Shown in pieces: positions 1-6,411 of a stretch of DNA of 17,264 bases. The stretch spans positions 1 through 17,264 of the forward strand of contig CAZGPI010000018.1 of NCBI GenBank assembly GCA_964527595.1. The letters run 5' to 3'. Positions within the stretch are counted from its first letter, which is position 1. Every line of letters starts with the position of its first letter. Under the pieces are notes generated by a model, which was not told where the DNA came from, did not search any database, and worked only from the letters and a program-made list of their open reading frames with translations. Position numbers and translations under genes: made by a program. Source of the stretch: GWF2-38-10 sp964527595. Lineage in GTDB: Bacteria; Babelota; Babeliae; Babelales; RVW-14.

Positions 1-76
1 GGGGATGTAGCTCAGTTGGTAGAGCGCTTGCTTCGCATGCAAGAGGTCAGCGGTTCGACTCCGCTCATCTCCACCA
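1..76 (+). tRNA. tRNA-Ala (anticodon CGC)
   Basis: The cloverleaf is complete. The acceptor arms at 1-7 and 66-72 pair fully, including a G3-U70 wobble, which is the classic alanine identity element. The anticodon stem CTTGC/GCAAG encloses the loop TTCGCAT with anticodon CGC, which reads GCG. The T arm AGCGG/CCGCT has the TTCGACT loop. The 3' CCA is encoded at 74-76. The gene begins at the first base of the window, so its promoter is outside. It is followed 31 bases later by tRNA-Val on the same strand. Confidence 0.97.
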
Positions 77-107
77 CTCTCCTTAATTTTTGTCATCTTT
101 TTTTCAT

Positions 108-184
108 AGAGGTGTAGCTCAGTTGGTTAGAGCACCTGCTTCACACGCAGGGGGTCAGCGGTTCGAGTCCGCTCATCTCTACCA
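108..184 (+). tRNA. tRNA-Val (anticodon CAC)
   Basis: The acceptor arms at 108-114 and 174-180 pair, with one G-U. The D arm is GCTC/GAGC. The anticodon stem CCTGC/GCAGG carries the loop TTCACAC, giving anticodon CAC, which reads GTG. The T arm is AGCGG/CCGCT and the 3' CCA is encoded at 182-184. It probably shares a transcript with the upstream tRNA-Ala. The 3' end of a kinase gene on the opposite strand overlaps it by 44 bases (141-184). Confidence 0.97.
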
Positions 185-851
185 TTCGTGGTCTTTGTGT
201 TTCTAATACAAATCTCTCAACTTTAGCCAAGTGTTGCCGCGTATTTTCTTTGTTTTCAACAAAGTCTTCATTGCAGTCAAGTATTAGTACCGGAACGTGG
301 TTAAGGTTTTCTGAAAGCCCATGTTTGTGAAATAAGAATTTTTCGTGCCAATGATCCAGCTTGGTCATGTATTCAAGCGATAACGCCTCTTCACCTTTGC
401 GGTTTCTCTTGAGCATACGTTCAAAGCAAATTTCTGGCTTGGCCTTTAAATAAATAAAACCGAGCGGTGGGGTACATTGTTTATGGACAAGAAAATCAAC
501 CCATTTTAGATATATTTCCCATTCTAGGGCGGTTAGGTAGCCGCTTGCATTATCGTTCATGGCAAAACAGTAATGCCCAGAGTAAACCGAGCGCTCCATA
601 ATGCGATTAATGTTCGGGTTGGCTTGTTCGCGCATATGGTCCTTAACCCGGCAAGCCATGGCCAGGGTTTCGATGGTATATGCCCATCGGTGTGGGTTTT
701 GGTAAAAATTGCCCAAGAGTGATTGGCCTGTTGCTTGTGTTGCCCACGTTTCGGTTGGTTCTGGAATAACCGAAATGTGCGGACAGTATTGCTCAACCAA
801 CTTTAAGAAGGTAGATTTGCCTACCCCAATATTTCCTTCGAGAATGTACAT
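141..851 (-). CDS. deoxynucleoside kinase (dNK family, deoxyadenosine/deoxyguanosine kinase type)
   Basis: This salvage kinase phosphorylates deoxynucleosides to dNMPs in the cytoplasm. The P-loop GNIGVGKST is at residues 6-14. The catalytic Glu region EPTE is at 31-34, and the substrate-binding QNPHRWAY lies near 51-58. The ERS motif (the DRS equivalent) is at 86-88. A Lys/Arg-rich LID with RMLKRNRKGEE is followed by the family's Y-x-L-x-x-W/Y-H-x-x-F pattern. I chose the ATG at 851 because AAGGTG lies four bases upstream. An earlier in-frame ATG at 899 has no such site and would lie at or upstream of the inferred transcript start. The product is 236 aa, normal for the family. The last 14 or so residues are read from the complement of tRNA-Val and look like non-functional tail. 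The exact substrate cannot be told from sequence. Scavenging of host deoxynucleosides is a plausible role in a host-dependent bacterium. Confidence 0.9.
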   Translation of the reverse strand: MYILEGNIGVGKSTFLKLVEQYCPHISVIPEPTETWATQATGQSLLGNFYQNPHRWAYTIETLAMACRVKDHMREQANPNINRIMERSVYSGHYCFAMNDNASGYLTALEWEIYLKWVDFLVHKQCTPPLGFIYLKAKPEICFERMLKRNRKGEEALSLEYMTKLDHWHEKFLFHKHGLSENLNHVPVLILDCNEDFVENKENTRQHLAKVERFVLETQRPRMVEMSGLEPLTPCV

Positions 852-855
852 AGCG

Positions 856-861
856 CACCTT
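856..861 (-). promoter_or_regulatory. ribosome binding site that fixes the kinase start
   Basis: On the minus strand this reads AAGGTG, four bases before the ATG at 851. It supports that start over the upstream in-frame ATG at 899. Confidence 0.6.
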
Positions 862-895
862 AAACATAAACTATGGTCTAAATCGGTAACACGAG

Positions 896-928
896 CCAAG
901 AAAGCGGCTCGGCCGGTAGCTTTCTTGG
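896..928 (-). other. 5'-leader stem-loop of the kinase mRNA
   Basis: Perfect ten-base arms, CCAAGAAAGC (896-905) and GCTTTCTTGG (919-928), flank a GC-rich loop. No T tract follows on either strand, so it is not an ordinary terminator. On the minus strand it starts at the base where transcription from the promoter at 935-963 would begin, so the kinase transcript should carry a hairpin at its 5' end. Confidence 0.55.
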
Positions 929-934
929 GAAATT

Positions 935-963
935 AGTATAAACTTTATTCGGTTGATTGTGAA
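935..963 (-). promoter_or_regulatory. sigma70-type promoter for the kinase gene
   Basis: On the minus strand the -35 box TTCACA (958-963) is separated by 17 bases from the -10 box TATACT (935-940). Each box matches the consensus at five of six positions. Initiation would fall near base 928, 77 bases before the start codon. Confidence 0.55.
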
Positions 964-996
964 TTTGATAAGTTAAATGGAAAATTGGGTGGGATT

Positions 997-1749
997 ATGG
1001 CTGATATTAGAAAAGACGCTGAAGCAAAAAATGAACTTATATTCGGTGCGCATGCTATTATTGAAGTTTTAAAGGCAAAGCGCCGTAAGATTTTGAGCAT
1101 CTATACCACCAAACCTGTTCCTAAATCATGGGAACGTGTTCAACCGTATTTATCACCTTCAAAGCATCCAATCAATATTCAATACGTTGATCGTGCAATT
1201 CTCGACCGTATGGCCGGGACAAGCGATCACAACAATATGCTTGCTTGGGCAACCCCATTTAAGTATCAATCAAAACCTTTTGATCCTGTAAGAAAACCAT
1301 TGATCCTTATGCTTGACGCGGTCCAAGACGTTCGTAATCTTGGCGCCATTTTGCGTTCAGCTTATTGTACCGGTGTTCAGGGTGTTGTTTTGTGCAAAAC
1401 ACAATCAGCTCCATTGAGCGGCGCCGCATTTAAGGCCTCTGCTGGATTGGCTGAGTATCTTGATATTTACGTAGCTCCAACAATGAAACACGCCGTTATT
1501 GAGCACCAAAAAGCCGGGTACACATTCTATATGGCGGTTCTTGGTGGCAAGAGTGCGCTTGATGTTGTCTACAAAACCCCAGCCTGTTTAGTCATTGGCA
1601 ACGAAGCTGTTGGTATTAGCAAGGATATTCAAGAGCTTGGAAACAAGATTACTTTGCCTCAAAAAACGACCGATATTTCGTATAACGCCTCGGTTGCGGC
1701 TGGCATTCTTCTCTTTCTTATTTCGACCAAAACAAAGCTTTTGTCTTAA
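997..1749 (+). CDS. rlmB: SpoU/TrmH-family rRNA 2'-O-methyltransferase, RlmB type
   Basis: This SAM-dependent SPOUT methyltransferase probably makes Gm2251 of 23S rRNA. The N-terminal SpoU substrate-binding domain begins FGAHAIIEVL. The three family motifs follow. Motif 1 is LDAVQDVRNLGAILRSA, from residue 106, and carries the catalytic Arg. Motif 2 is IGNEAVGIS, near 200. Motif 3 is LPQKTTDISYNASVAAG, from 220, and forms the trefoil knot. Motif 3 is slightly divergent, with SYNAS for the usual SLNVS. The length of 250 aa is typical. I use ATG 997, preceded by GGTGGG. A TTG at 985 is an alternative start adding four residues. The gene is followed by a terminator at 1806-1830, so it is probably monocistronic. 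TrmH-like tRNA methylation is the main alternative function. Confidence 0.88.
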   Translation: MADIRKDAEAKNELIFGAHAIIEVLKAKRRKILSIYTTKPVPKSWERVQPYLSPSKHPINIQYVDRAILDRMAGTSDHNNMLAWATPFKYQSKPFDPVRKPLILMLDAVQDVRNLGAILRSAYCTGVQGVVLCKTQSAPLSGAAFKASAGLAEYLDIYVAPTMKHAVIEHQKAGYTFYMAVLGGKSALDVVYKTPACLVIGNEAVGISKDIQELGNKITLPQKTTDISYNASVAAGILLFLISTKTKLLS

Positions 1750-1805
1750 ACAACGTTACGTTTTTTATTTGCAGCGTACATCAATTTTTTTCAAAAACTA
1801 TGTGA

Positions 1806-1830
1806 GAGGGCCCAAGTGCCCTCCTTTTTT
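1806..1830 (+). terminator. rho-independent terminator after rlmB
   Basis: The stem GAGGGC/GCCCTC (1806-1811, 1818-1823) with a six-base loop is followed by C and six Ts. It lies 57 bases after the rlmB stop and separates rlmB from the fts operon. Confidence 0.8.
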
Positions 1831-1888
1831 GTTGTCAATAAGCACGATCCCCTTCCAGCCGTACATTTGCGCCTTTGTCTTGAAAGTT

Positions 1889-1922
1889 TTGCTTTTTGTT
1901 TAAAAGTTTTGATATGTATAAA
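1889..1922 (+). promoter_or_regulatory. possible promoter of the ftsQAZ operon
   Basis: The gap between the rlmB terminator and ftsQ must hold a promoter. The best candidates are TATGTA (1913-1918) or TATAAA (1917-1922), with TTGCTT (1889) or TTGTTT (1896) as a weak -35. The spacings, 18 and 15 bases, are imperfect. Confidence 0.3.
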
Positions 1923-1961
1923 AAAGGTAAGAGTGAGGTTGCAAAACGATAAGAATGTAAC

Positions 1962-2795
1962 GTGAGCGAAATGAAAATTTCTCGACTTTTTATCAAATTC
2001 ATCAAAATAGCTATTTGCTTAACATTGTTTCTTGGCGCGCTTATTCCATCCGTTACTTTTATCTATAAAAAGGTGCTTAGTGGTGGTAAGCACGTGGCCT
2101 CTGAATATTTTAGTCTCGATTATGTCTCGGTCAAAATGGATCATTTTTATGCAAAATCGGTGGTCGATGATATTCGTTCATGTATTGCCGATTATACAAA
2201 ACAACACACCTTGTTTTCCTTTAACACCAAAGAGCTTTATGCACAGTTAAGGACGCGTTGCAAACTGATCAAAGACTTTGATTGCCATATTCGCGTGCCC
2301 AAATCGGTTGAGATTGTGGTGAGTGGCGTTCAGCCATATTGTGTTATAAACGATACCTATATCCTTGGAGATAAGCATCGTTTATTTGCTCGTGAATGCT
2401 TTGCTGATGTTAATTGTGCCGACTTGTCTCAAGTGAATATCAATCCAGAGTTATGCAGCCAAAAAATATCAGAATCGGTTTTTGATTTTTTACACAAAAT
2501 TCCGTTATCTCATTGGCAGCATTTTAACATAACGTATCATAGCTCCTCGCATATTGAGTTAGTGCCAAAGGCTTCAAAATGCTTATGTACCTTGGTTGTT
2601 GATGAGGAGTCATTTTTTGATGAAAACAAGTTTAAGGCGGTCGGGAATGTATTCGATGACATGGTTAAGCGGGGCTTTTTATTACAAAAAACTTTAGCGG
2701 CGCACGATTCTCACGTGACATTTGATTTACGATTTGATCGTCGCGTGGTAGTCAGGTGTAAAGATGGGTTTAATAAGCGGGGGACAGGGCTATGA
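1962..2795 (+). CDS. ftsQ: cell division protein FtsQ (divergent)
   Basis: FtsQ is a bitopic membrane protein that links early and late divisome proteins in the periplasm. A short basic cytoplasmic segment is followed by one transmembrane helix at about residues 13-34. A POTRA-like segment follows, with FSLDYVSVKMDHFYAKSVV and the typical later stretch RVPKSVEIVVSGVQPYCVI, which matches the family pattern of basic residue, Pro, then alternating beta strand. The C-terminal part is poorly conserved. Primary identification rests on topology, size (277 aa) and the position directly before ftsA, which it overlaps by ATGA. The start is uncertain: GTG 1962 and ATG 1971 are both possible, and neither has a strong ribosome binding site. 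Confidence 0.8.
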   Translation: MSEMKISRLFIKFIKIAICLTLFLGALIPSVTFIYKKVLSGGKHVASEYFSLDYVSVKMDHFYAKSVVDDIRSCIADYTKQHTLFSFNTKELYAQLRTRCKLIKDFDCHIRVPKSVEIVVSGVQPYCVINDTYILGDKHRLFARECFADVNCADLSQVNINPELCSQKISESVFDFLHKIPLSHWQHFNITYHSSSHIELVPKASKCLCTLVVDEESFFDENKFKAVGNVFDDMVKRGFLLQKTLAAHDSHVTFDLRFDRRVVVRCKDGFNKRGTGL

Positions 2796-4051
2796 GTAAG
2801 CGTACGGTTTTTCAAGATTTTTTGGTGGCCATAGACATAGGGACCACCAAGATTTGTGTTATTGTTGCATCGGTTGATCCACGTGGAAAAATCGAGGTAA
2901 TGGGAATTGGTAAGCATCCTTCACATGGGCTGAAAAAGGGTGTGATTGTCAATATTGCCAAAACGGTTGAATCGATTAAGGCTGCGGTCAAAGAAGCTGA
3001 ATCTATGGCCGGGGTCAAAATTGAGCAGGCGTGTGTTGGTATTTCTGGTGGCCATATTCAGTCGTTCAATTCAACCGGTGTTGTTGCCGTTAAAGGACGA
3101 ACGGTAACGCAACGTGATATTGATCGCGTGATTGAGGCTGCAAGGGCTGTGGCAATACCAAAAGACCAAGAAGTTTTGCATGTATTGCCGCAATATTTTA
3201 GGATTGACGGGCAAGAATTTGTGTTGGATTCACTGGGTATGTTTGGCGTGCGCTTGGAAGCCCAAGTTCATATGGTAACCGGGTCGGTATCGTCAGCCCA
3301 AAATATTATTAAGTCTTGCGAACTTGCTGGTGTTCGAGTCTCAGATATTGTTCTTGAGCAAATTGCATCGGCCGATGCCGTTTTAACTCCTTTTGAGCGA
3401 GAATTGGGTGTTGGCATTCTTGATATCGGCGGAGGAACCTCCGATTTTGCTATCTACAAAGACGGTAGAATTCGTTATTCAAAAGTTATTCCAATCGCGG
3501 GTAATCATTTTACTAATGATTTGGCCGTTGGTCTTAGTGTTCCACTTAGCAAGGCTGAAGAAATTAAGAAAGCTTATGCGAGTGTTGCTCAAAGCAAAAT
3601 TCTTGAGCAGGCAAATAGCTATCTTGATGTTGACCTTGGTTATGATGGTGGCATAAAAACTATCGAGTTGAGTACGGCAAGTGAAATTTTGCGTTTCAGA
3701 GCTGACGAAGTTTTTGATTTGCTGATTGACGAAATTCTTGCTAGTCGGTTACGCAATATGATGCCGGCTGGACTTGTTTTGACCGGTGGCGGATGTCTGC
3801 TTGATGGTATGAAAGAACTTGCTTCCGAGCGGCTTGGCTTACCAGTTCGTATTGGATTGCCGCAGGCATATAGTGATACCGAGCGTTACGTTATTCCGGA
3901 TGCACTTAAAAGCCCAATTTATTCAACAGGTTTTGGATTATTGATATATACAACAAGTGATCGCGATATGTTTGGTATAAGCTCGACCGATGATTCGGCC
4001 GTTGGGCAGATTTTTGGAAAAATGAAGTCATGGCTGTATGATTTTTTTTAG
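2792..4051 (+). CDS. ftsA: cell division protein FtsA
   Basis: FtsA is the actin-like ATPase that tethers FtsZ to the membrane and recruits the divisome. The phosphate-1 motif AIDIGTTK is at residues 13-20. Phosphate-2 GILDIGGGTSDF starts at 208. The adenosine motif LTGGGCLLDGM starts at 330. Between the first two lies the 1C (SHS2) domain. The C-terminus, from about residue 403, forms a basic and aromatic amphipathic helix ending KSWLYDFF, which is the membrane-targeting sequence. At 419 aa the protein is full length. Its start overlaps the ftsQ stop (ATGA), implying translational coupling. ftsZ starts 38 bases downstream. Confidence 0.97.
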   Translation: MSKRTVFQDFLVAIDIGTTKICVIVASVDPRGKIEVMGIGKHPSHGLKKGVIVNIAKTVESIKAAVKEAESMAGVKIEQACVGISGGHIQSFNSTGVVAVKGRTVTQRDIDRVIEAARAVAIPKDQEVLHVLPQYFRIDGQEFVLDSLGMFGVRLEAQVHMVTGSVSSAQNIIKSCELAGVRVSDIVLEQIASADAVLTPFERELGVGILDIGGGTSDFAIYKDGRIRYSKVIPIAGNHFTNDLAVGLSVPLSKAEEIKKAYASVAQSKILEQANSYLDVDLGYDGGIKTIELSTASEILRFRADEVFDLLIDEILASRLRNMMPAGLVLTGGGCLLDGMKELASERLGLPVRIGLPQAYSDTERYVIPDALKSPIYSTGFGLLIYTTSDRDMFGISSTDDSAVGQIFGKMKSWLYDFF

Positions 4052-4077
4052 AACATTGATTGATTAAAGGAATTTGA

Positions 4078-4083
4078 AAGGAG
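4078..4083 (+). promoter_or_regulatory. ribosome binding site that fixes the ftsZ start
   Basis: AAGGAG lies six bases before ATG 4090. A TTG at 4084 directly abuts it and could not be used. Confidence 0.8.
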
Positions 4084-4089
4084 TTGCGA

Positions 4090-5478
4090 ATGATAGAGTT
4101 GTGCGTAGAAGACGAACAAATCGCTAAATCTGGGGCGACCTTAAAGGTCATTGGTGTTGGTGGGGCGGGAAGTAACGCAGTTAATAGTATGATCACCGGT
4201 CCTGAAAATCCGAGCATTGAGTACATCGTTGCCAATACTGATGCCCAGGCGTTGCAACTCTCTCCGGCTCTGAAAAAAATTCAGTTGGGGACAAAGATTA
4301 CAAAAGGGCTTGGTGCTGGTTCGAATCCCGATCTTGGGCGTCGAGCGGCTGAGGAAAATTTGGACACGGTTCTTGAACAGGTCATGAATAGTGACATTCT
4401 ATTTTTAACGGCAGGGTTGGGTGGCGGTACTGGTACAGGTGCTCTTCCGGTTATAGCAAATGCGGCCAAAGAGTTAGGGATTTTAACGGTAGCAATAGTA
4501 ACTAAACCATTTTTATTTGAGGGCAAACGGCGGATGAAATACGCCGAAGAGGCCATCAAAAATCTAAAAGATGCGGTTGATACATTAATTGTTGTTCCCA
4601 ACCAACGGCTATTAGAAGTTGCCGATGCAAAAATTTCGATGCTCGATGCATTTGCCTTATCTGATAGCGTATTGCAACAAGCCATTCGTGGCATTTCTGA
4701 CATCATAACCAAGCCTGGTCATATCAATGTAGACTTTGCGGACGTTCGCACAATTATGAAAGATATGGGTATGGCGATTATGGGTACAGGGCGCGCAAGG
4801 GGTGTCGATCGTGCTCGTTTGGCAACGTTAGAAGCTATTCGCTCGCCGCTCCTTGAAAACGTAAGCATTGCAGGTGCTAAGGGTGTATTGTTGAATATTA
4901 CCGGTAATGTTGAGCTTGGGTTGTACGAAATCAATGAAGCAGCAACCATTATCCACGATATGGTGAGCGAGGATGCGAATATCATTCTCGGTTCTGTTAT
5001 TGATGTAACGATGGGTGATGAAATTGTTGTAACGGTTATTGCAACAGGTTTTGATGACACCGTGATTGTTCAGGAAAAGGTTTTTGCTAAACCTGTAATA
5101 GCTCCAGTGGTCGTTGAAGAAGCTGTTATTGTTCCTGAGGTGCCAAATTTTGTGATGGTTGAACAACCTGAAGTTGTGGTAATGCCACCAGAAGAATTAA
5201 GCTTTGAATTAGCGTTAGCTGAGCTTGAGCGTGAAGAACAAGCAATGCTGGTTAAGCAGGTTAAAGCCGATGAACCATCAATTGAAACCCCAATAGCTCA
5301 GGCACCGGTTGAAGTTGCGGCGTTCGAAGGGGCTGAGCAATTTGTAGTTGATTCGGTAGTCGAGGAAGATAAGCCAATAGATCTAGATGATTATGATGCT
5401 CCAACTTTTCTTCGCAAAAGGCTTGAGGCAGAACAAAGAGGCGGCAAGCTTGAGCGTCGCTCATTATCTTCTCATTAA
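4090..5478 (+). CDS. ftsZ: cell division protein FtsZ
   Basis: FtsZ is the tubulin-like GTPase that polymerises into the Z ring. The N-terminal glycine loop IGVGGAGSNAVN begins at residue 21. The tubulin signature GGGTGTGA is at 111-118. The T7 synergy loop is in the segment HINVDFADVRTIM. The globular core ends near residue 325. It is followed by a long Val/Glu/Pro-rich linker of roughly 100 residues. The conserved C-terminal peptide DDYDAPTFLRKR, which binds FtsA and other partners, follows. Unusually, about 18 further residues, charged and ending in LSSH, come after that peptide. The 462-aa protein is somewhat long because of the linker. The ATG at 4090 has an excellent ribosome binding site. 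The gene is the last of the ftsQAZ operon and ends before a strong terminator. Confidence 0.98.
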   Translation: MIELCVEDEQIAKSGATLKVIGVGGAGSNAVNSMITGPENPSIEYIVANTDAQALQLSPALKKIQLGTKITKGLGAGSNPDLGRRAAEENLDTVLEQVMNSDILFLTAGLGGGTGTGALPVIANAAKELGILTVAIVTKPFLFEGKRRMKYAEEAIKNLKDAVDTLIVVPNQRLLEVADAKISMLDAFALSDSVLQQAIRGISDIITKPGHINVDFADVRTIMKDMGMAIMGTGRARGVDRARLATLEAIRSPLLENVSIAGAKGVLLNITGNVELGLYEINEAATIIHDMVSEDANIILGSVIDVTMGDEIVVTVIATGFDDTVIVQEKVFAKPVIAPVVVEEAVIVPEVPNFVMVEQPEVVVMPPEELSFELALAELEREEQAMLVKQVKADEPSIETPIAQAPVEVAAFEGAEQFVVDSVVEEDKPIDLDDYDAPTFLRKRLEAEQRGGKLERRSLSSH

Positions 5479-5502
5479 AAAGTTATTTGAATCTAAAAAA
5501 GG

Positions 5503-5534
5503 AAAGGCCGGTAGGTAACTCCCACCGGCCTTTT
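5503..5534. terminator. bidirectional terminator between ftsZ and the 103-aa gene
   Basis: The ten-base arms AAAGGCCGGT and ACCGGCCTTT (5503-5512, 5524-5533) close the hairpin. TTTT follows on the + strand, and a T-rich run follows on the - strand (from the A run at 5495-5500). It ends the fts operon and could also end the convergent gene at 5585. Confidence 0.85.
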
Positions 5535-5584
5535 GCTTGCCGTTTTCGCGTCATTGTTAATTGAAGTCTGTTTTGTCGGGCTAT

Positions 5585-5896
5585 TTAACTGATTACCCAG
5601 ACGTTGGCACTATCTTGTTCTGATAACTGAACACTCAAGCCTTCAAACCTATCCGAATTTGGAATCTCAATCTTGGAACTTCCTGATTTTATTATAACTG
5701 TTCTTGCCCATTTTGGCATATCAATTTTATCCACTGGGCCGGTAAGTGTTTCCCATTTCCCCATACTATTAAATTGATATTCCATCGCTCGAGCATCTTC
5801 TCGGCTATTTGTTACATTGATAGTTATTGCTGCGCATGATAAAGAGAACCCCACGGCCAATGCCAGTGCTGTGAAAAATTTCGTGTACTTTTGCAT
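5585..5896 (-). CDS. small exported protein of unknown function
   Basis: I do not recognise a family. The 103-aa product starts with a basic N-terminus and a hydrophobic stretch (FFTALALAVGFSLSCAA) that looks like a Sec signal peptide, cleaved near residue 23. The mature part is about 80 residues with alternating hydrophobic residues (ITINVTN, TVIIKSGSSKIEI, VWVIS), which suggests a small beta-rich domain. The start is well supported by GGAGGA six bases upstream. A TATGAT box at 5932-5937 on the minus strand may be its -10, with no clear -35. The gene stands alone and converges on ftsZ. Confidence 0.75.
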   Translation of the reverse strand: MQKYTKFFTALALAVGFSLSCAAITINVTNSREDARAMEYQFNSMGKWETLTGPVDKIDMPKWARTVIIKSGSSKIEIPNSDRFEGLSVQLSEQDSANVWVIS

Positions 5897-6121
5897 AAAA
5901 AATCCTCCAACAAATTATTTGGTTTAGAAATATCATACTCTAGTTAAAGAATGGCATATTTATTTTGTATTTGCAATAATTTAAGTTGTTCGTGGGTTGA
6001 TTGCGTGATGGTTTGGATTTTTTATGCGTGGTTTGGTGAAAAAGGCCTGAATTTTAGGAAAAATAAAAGGAGTTAGCGATACATTAGGTTTTAATGTTAG
6101 AAGATCGCTTACAAACAAGAC
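5897..6121. other. gene-free stretch with an inverted repeat
   Basis: No credible gene is present. The segment is AT-rich. Arms at 6072-6080 and 6104-6112 (GTTAGCGAT, ATCGCTTAC) pair at eight of nine positions across a 23-base loop, just before the terminator at 6122. Together they could be the 3' part of an untranslated small RNA on the + strand. I see no convincing promoter for it. Confidence 0.3.
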
Positions 6122-6157
6122 AAAGGCGACTAAGAATTTTCTTCTTAGTCGCCTTTT
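6122..6157 (+). terminator. strong orphan terminator
   Basis: Fifteen-base perfect arms, 6122-6136 and 6142-6156, enclose a five-base loop and end in TTTT (6154-6157). There is no + strand gene upstream for 640 bases, and the minus strand has only a weak T run. It may end a small RNA that starts somewhere in 5940-6100. Confidence 0.7.
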
Positions 6158-6163
6158 CAATTT

Positions 6164-6235
6164 GCTCGGCGTTGCCGCGTCGAGCGCCCTAACGATCGCT
6201 CCCCCCGGAGTTCCCGTTTACTCCCCCAACTTTTT
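6164..6235. other. GC-rich intergenic segment with hairpins
   Basis: This segment is clearly richer in G+C than its surroundings and C-rich on the + strand. It contains a hairpin (GCTCG/CGAGC at 6164-6168 and 6181-6185, with an inner GCG/CGC) and a smaller CTCC/GGAG hairpin (6199-6202, 6207-6210). An open frame across it has no start signal and is probably not translated. The function is unknown. The rest of the gap to 6360 is AT-rich with nothing I can assign. Confidence 0.35.
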
Positions 6236-6360
6236 ATTTCAATCTTTACAATCTCAATATGCCCGATATGCATATGCATGCGCAATTATATTTTTAAATG
6301 AGTGGAAAAAGCCTTTTAAAATCGGGGTTGTTTTTTTATTGTGTTCTTTTATTTAGATGC

Positions 6361-6388
6361 TTGTCTTTTCCTGTTCAATTATTATAAA
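6361..6388 (+). promoter_or_regulatory. promoter of the repeat-protein gene
   Basis: TTGTCT (6361-6366) is followed by a 16-base spacer and TATAAA (6383-6388). It lies 24 bases upstream of the ATG at 6412, which is preceded by the ribosome binding site GAGGT (6399-6403). Confidence 0.5.
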
Positions 6389-6411
6389 ACAAAAAAGCGA
6401 GGTAGTATTTT

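Noticed and set aside
851..899. Longer kinase N-terminus (MARVTDLDHSLCLRCA)
   Set aside because: There is no ribosome binding site, its ATG is at or before the likely transcript start hairpin, and family proteins start just before the P-loop.
4084..4089. TTG start for ftsZ two codons upstream
   Set aside because: It directly follows the AAGGAG ribosome binding site, leaving no spacer. ATG 4090 is ideally placed.
5727..5735. TTATCCACT, one base from a DnaA box
   Set aside because: It is a single site, inside a coding sequence, with no second box or AT-rich unwinding region next to it.
6094..6192. 32-codon frame beginning MLEDRLQT across the terminator at 6122
   Set aside because: It would be translated through the terminator hairpin and GC-rich hairpins, and has only a weak AGG upstream.
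6162..6356. 64-aa open frame in the gap before the repeat-protein gene
   Set aside because: It starts directly after a terminator, has no ribosome binding site, and its composition follows a GC-rich hairpin region.
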